The notes beneath the pieces were generated by a model, which did not search any database, was not told where the DNA came from, and saw only the letters and a program-made list of their open reading frames with translations. From assembly GCF_001279005.1 (NCBI RefSeq), contig NZ_LGCN01000221.1:1-64000 (forward strand): 64,000 nucleotides of DNA, read 5' to 3'. Positions 62,654-64,000 of this stretch are shown piece by piece (the stretch's first letter is position 1; every line of letters begins with the position of its first letter). The DNA is from Streptomyces caelestis. Its GTDB lineage: Bacteria > Actinomycetota > Actinomycetes > Streptomycetales > Streptomycetaceae. The position numbers were made by a program, and so were the translations under genes.

Positions 62654-63112
62654 ATGGCCTCGCTCAACGTCGGCAATCTCGGTGAGTACCTGCGCGAGCA
62701 GCGGCGCAGCGCACAGTTGTCGCTGCGGCAGCTCGCCGAGGCCGCCGGGGTGTCCAATCCGTACCTCAGCCAGATCGAGCGCGGGCTGCGCAAGCCGAGC
62801 GCGGAGGTCCTGCAGCAGGTCGCCAAGGCGCTGCGGATCTCCGCCGAGACGCTGTACGTCCGGGCCGGGATCCTCGATGCCGAGCGGGACCGGTCCGAGG
62901 TGGAGACGCGGGCCGCCGTCCTCGCCGATCCCACGCTGACCGAGCGTCAGAAGCAGGTGCTGCTCCAGATCTACGAGTCGTTCCGCAAGGAGAACGGGTT
63001 TGGGATCGCCGAGGACGGTGAGACGACGCCCGCGGATCCCGCCGACGCCCCGGCGGACGGCACGATCGGCGACGGCGACAGCGACACCGGTCCGCGGCGG
63101 ACGGCCGGCTGA
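62654..63112 (+). CDS. XRE-family helix-turn-helix regulator
   Basis: A 152-residue protein with an XRE/Cro DNA-binding domain at the N-terminus (LREQRRSAQLSLRQLAEAAG, SNPYLSQIERGLRKPSAEVL), a helical middle (LTERQKQVLLQIYESFRK) and a disordered acidic tail. GGAGG lies just before the ATG. It stands upstream of an HBHA-like gene, as Rv0474 precedes hbhA in Mycobacterium tuberculosis (memory). Confidence 0.88.
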   Translation: MASLNVGNLGEYLREQRRSAQLSLRQLAEAAGVSNPYLSQIERGLRKPSAEVLQQVAKALRISAETLYVRAGILDAERDRSEVETRAAVLADPTLTERQKQVLLQIYESFRKENGFGIAEDGETTPADPADAPADGTIGDGDSDTGPRRTAG

Positions 63113-63190
63113 GCCGGACCAGGGCGCCGGCCGCCCGCCGCGGACCACATGAAACCCCCAGTCGACAACGCATCCGGGAGGACCCTCACC

Positions 63191-63796
63191 ATGGCCATCA
63201 CCGACGATCTGCGCAAGACCCTCAGCGACCCGACCCCGCTCTACTTCGCCGCCGGCACCGCCGACCTCGCGCTGCAGCAGGCCAAGAAGGTGCCGGCCCT
63301 GGTGGAGCAGCTGCGCGCGGAGGCCCCGGCCCGTATCGAGGCCGTGCGCAACACCGACCCCAAGGCCGTCCAGGAGCGGGCGACCGTCCGGGTCCGGGAG
63401 ACGCAGGAGACGCTCCAGACCAAGGTCGGCGAGCTCTTCGGCTCGCTCGACACCGACCTGAAGAAGCTCGGTGAGAGCGCCCAGGACCTCGCGCTGCGCG
63501 GGGTCGGCATCGCCGCCGAGTACGCCGTCAAGGCCCGGGAGACCTACGAGAAGGTCGCCGAGCACGGCGAGCAGGCCGTGAAGACCTGGCGCGGCGAAGC
63601 CGCCGAGAGCATCGAGGACATCGCCGTCGCGGTCGAGCCGCCGGCCGAGCCGAAGCCCGCGCCCCGGCTGGAGCCGGTCGAGGTCAAGGACGACAAGCCC
63701 GCCGCCGCCGGGGACGCCGAGGTGAAGAAGCCCGTCGCCAGGAAGCCCCCGGTGCGCAAGGCCACGGTGAAGAAGCCGACGCCGCCCGCGAAGTAG
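63191..63796 (+). CDS. HBHA-like helical protein with Lys/Ala/Pro-rich tail
   Basis: A 201-residue protein. The first 150 residues are predicted long helices (LYFAAGTADLALQQAKKVPA, ALVEQLRAEAPARI). The C-tail is rich in Lys, Pro and Ala (KKPVARKPPVRKATVKKPT), like the heparin-binding tail of mycobacterial HbhA. In soil streptomycetes a cell-surface or lipid-associated role is more likely than adhesion to a host. GGAGG precedes the ATG at 63191. Confidence 0.82.
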   Translation: MAITDDLRKTLSDPTPLYFAAGTADLALQQAKKVPALVEQLRAEAPARIEAVRNTDPKAVQERATVRVRETQETLQTKVGELFGSLDTDLKKLGESAQDLALRGVGIAAEYAVKARETYEKVAEHGEQAVKTWRGEAAESIEDIAVAVEPPAEPKPAPRLEPVEVKDDKPAAAGDAEVKKPVARKPPVRKATVKKPTPPAK

Positions 63797-63930
63797 CAGG
63801 AGGCGGGGCGGAACCGGACGGGCCGGGCACTCTCGCGGTGCCCGGCCCGTTGTCCGGGTAGCCGACCGCCGGATGCGGGTACGGTGACGGCGTAGAGGAC
63901 GAGCCGAGTCTGGTGGTGGACGTTGTGCTG

Positions 63931-64000
63931 ATGCAGGGCTTCGCGGGGTTCATGTGGTTGCTGAGCGTGGCCCTGATCGTGTTCAGCGGCTTCGCGCTGA
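63931..64000 (+). CDS. DUF2516 membrane protein (5' end, cut by window)
   Basis: The visible residues MQGFAGFMWLLSVALIVFSG are the start of a DUF2516 membrane protein. A GTG at 63925 is also in frame. The same family follows hbhA in mycobacteria. The gene continues beyond the window. Confidence 0.75.
   Translation, partial: MQGFAGFMWLLSVALIVFSGFAL

Overview
The window is a stretch of core chromosome from a Streptomyces. The evidence is very high GC in all coding frames, many GTG and a few TTG starts, mycothiol synthase, the nickel regulator Nur, the WhiG anti-sigma factor RsiG, GlnR, and a gene order that I recognise from memory as collinear with roughly the SCO4122-SCO4200 part of Streptomyces coelicolor. 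It opens with the 3' end of a 5S rRNA gene and its terminator, so an rRNA operon lies to the left. I see no CRISPR array, transposase, prophage or tRNA.

Layout. 0-2.7 kb: rrn end, a NarL-type two-component system, a GNAT acetyltransferase. 2.7-9.9 kb: six minus-strand membrane/ATPase genes matching the cmdABCDEF set, which look like a reduced type IV secretion-type machine (VirD4-, VirB4-, VirB3-, VirB6-, VirB8- and VirB2-like). A divergent plus-strand lytic transglycosylase/NlpC-P60 enzyme follows (10.5-11.5 kb). 11.7-14.4 kb: PAP2 phosphatase, small genes, a lipoprotein and copper sensor CsoR with its operator. 14.6-24.7 kb: a phosphate block (PhoU-like/PitH1, pstSCAB with PHO boxes, Nudix, CHAD protein, polyphosphate kinase). 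25-30.4 kb: an autoregulated GntR gene with a truncated ABC-transporter remnant, then an ECF sigma/anti-sigma/ABC operon. 30.4-42.4 kb: mshD, secreted 5'-nucleotidase, a pectate lyase-pectin methylesterase fusion, a second two-component system, an HtrA-like protease, a LacI regulator, glnR, hydrolase and MoaD-like protein.

42.4-50.3 kb: secreted and membrane proteins, a probable cysteine-responsive leader peptide in front of a thiosulfate sulfurtransferase/SseC-like pair, DsrE protein, nitrobindin-like protein, nur, ygfZ, dtd and rsiG. 50.4-54.3 kb: Eis-like acetyltransferase and a tandem duplication of a [small membrane protein / GntR] module corresponding to devE and devA. The second GntR gene (devA position) is frameshifted by a 4-bp tandem duplication, and it shares a nearly identical 139-bp tract with its neighbour. 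54.6-62.4 kb: TetR, HelD-like RNA polymerase factor, imine reductase-like/HxlR pair, class V aminotransferase, DinB, VOC and TmrB-like ATPase. 62.6-64 kb: an XRE regulator with a palindromic operator, an HBHA-like protein and the start of a DUF2516 gene, an order shared with mycobacteria.

The most interesting items are the T4SS-like cmd machine with its divergent VirB1-like enzyme, the broken devA with signs of recombination between paralogues, the truncated ABC gene coupled to its regulator, and the leaderless Cys-containing leader peptide. Locus-tag and literature matches are from memory and were not searched.
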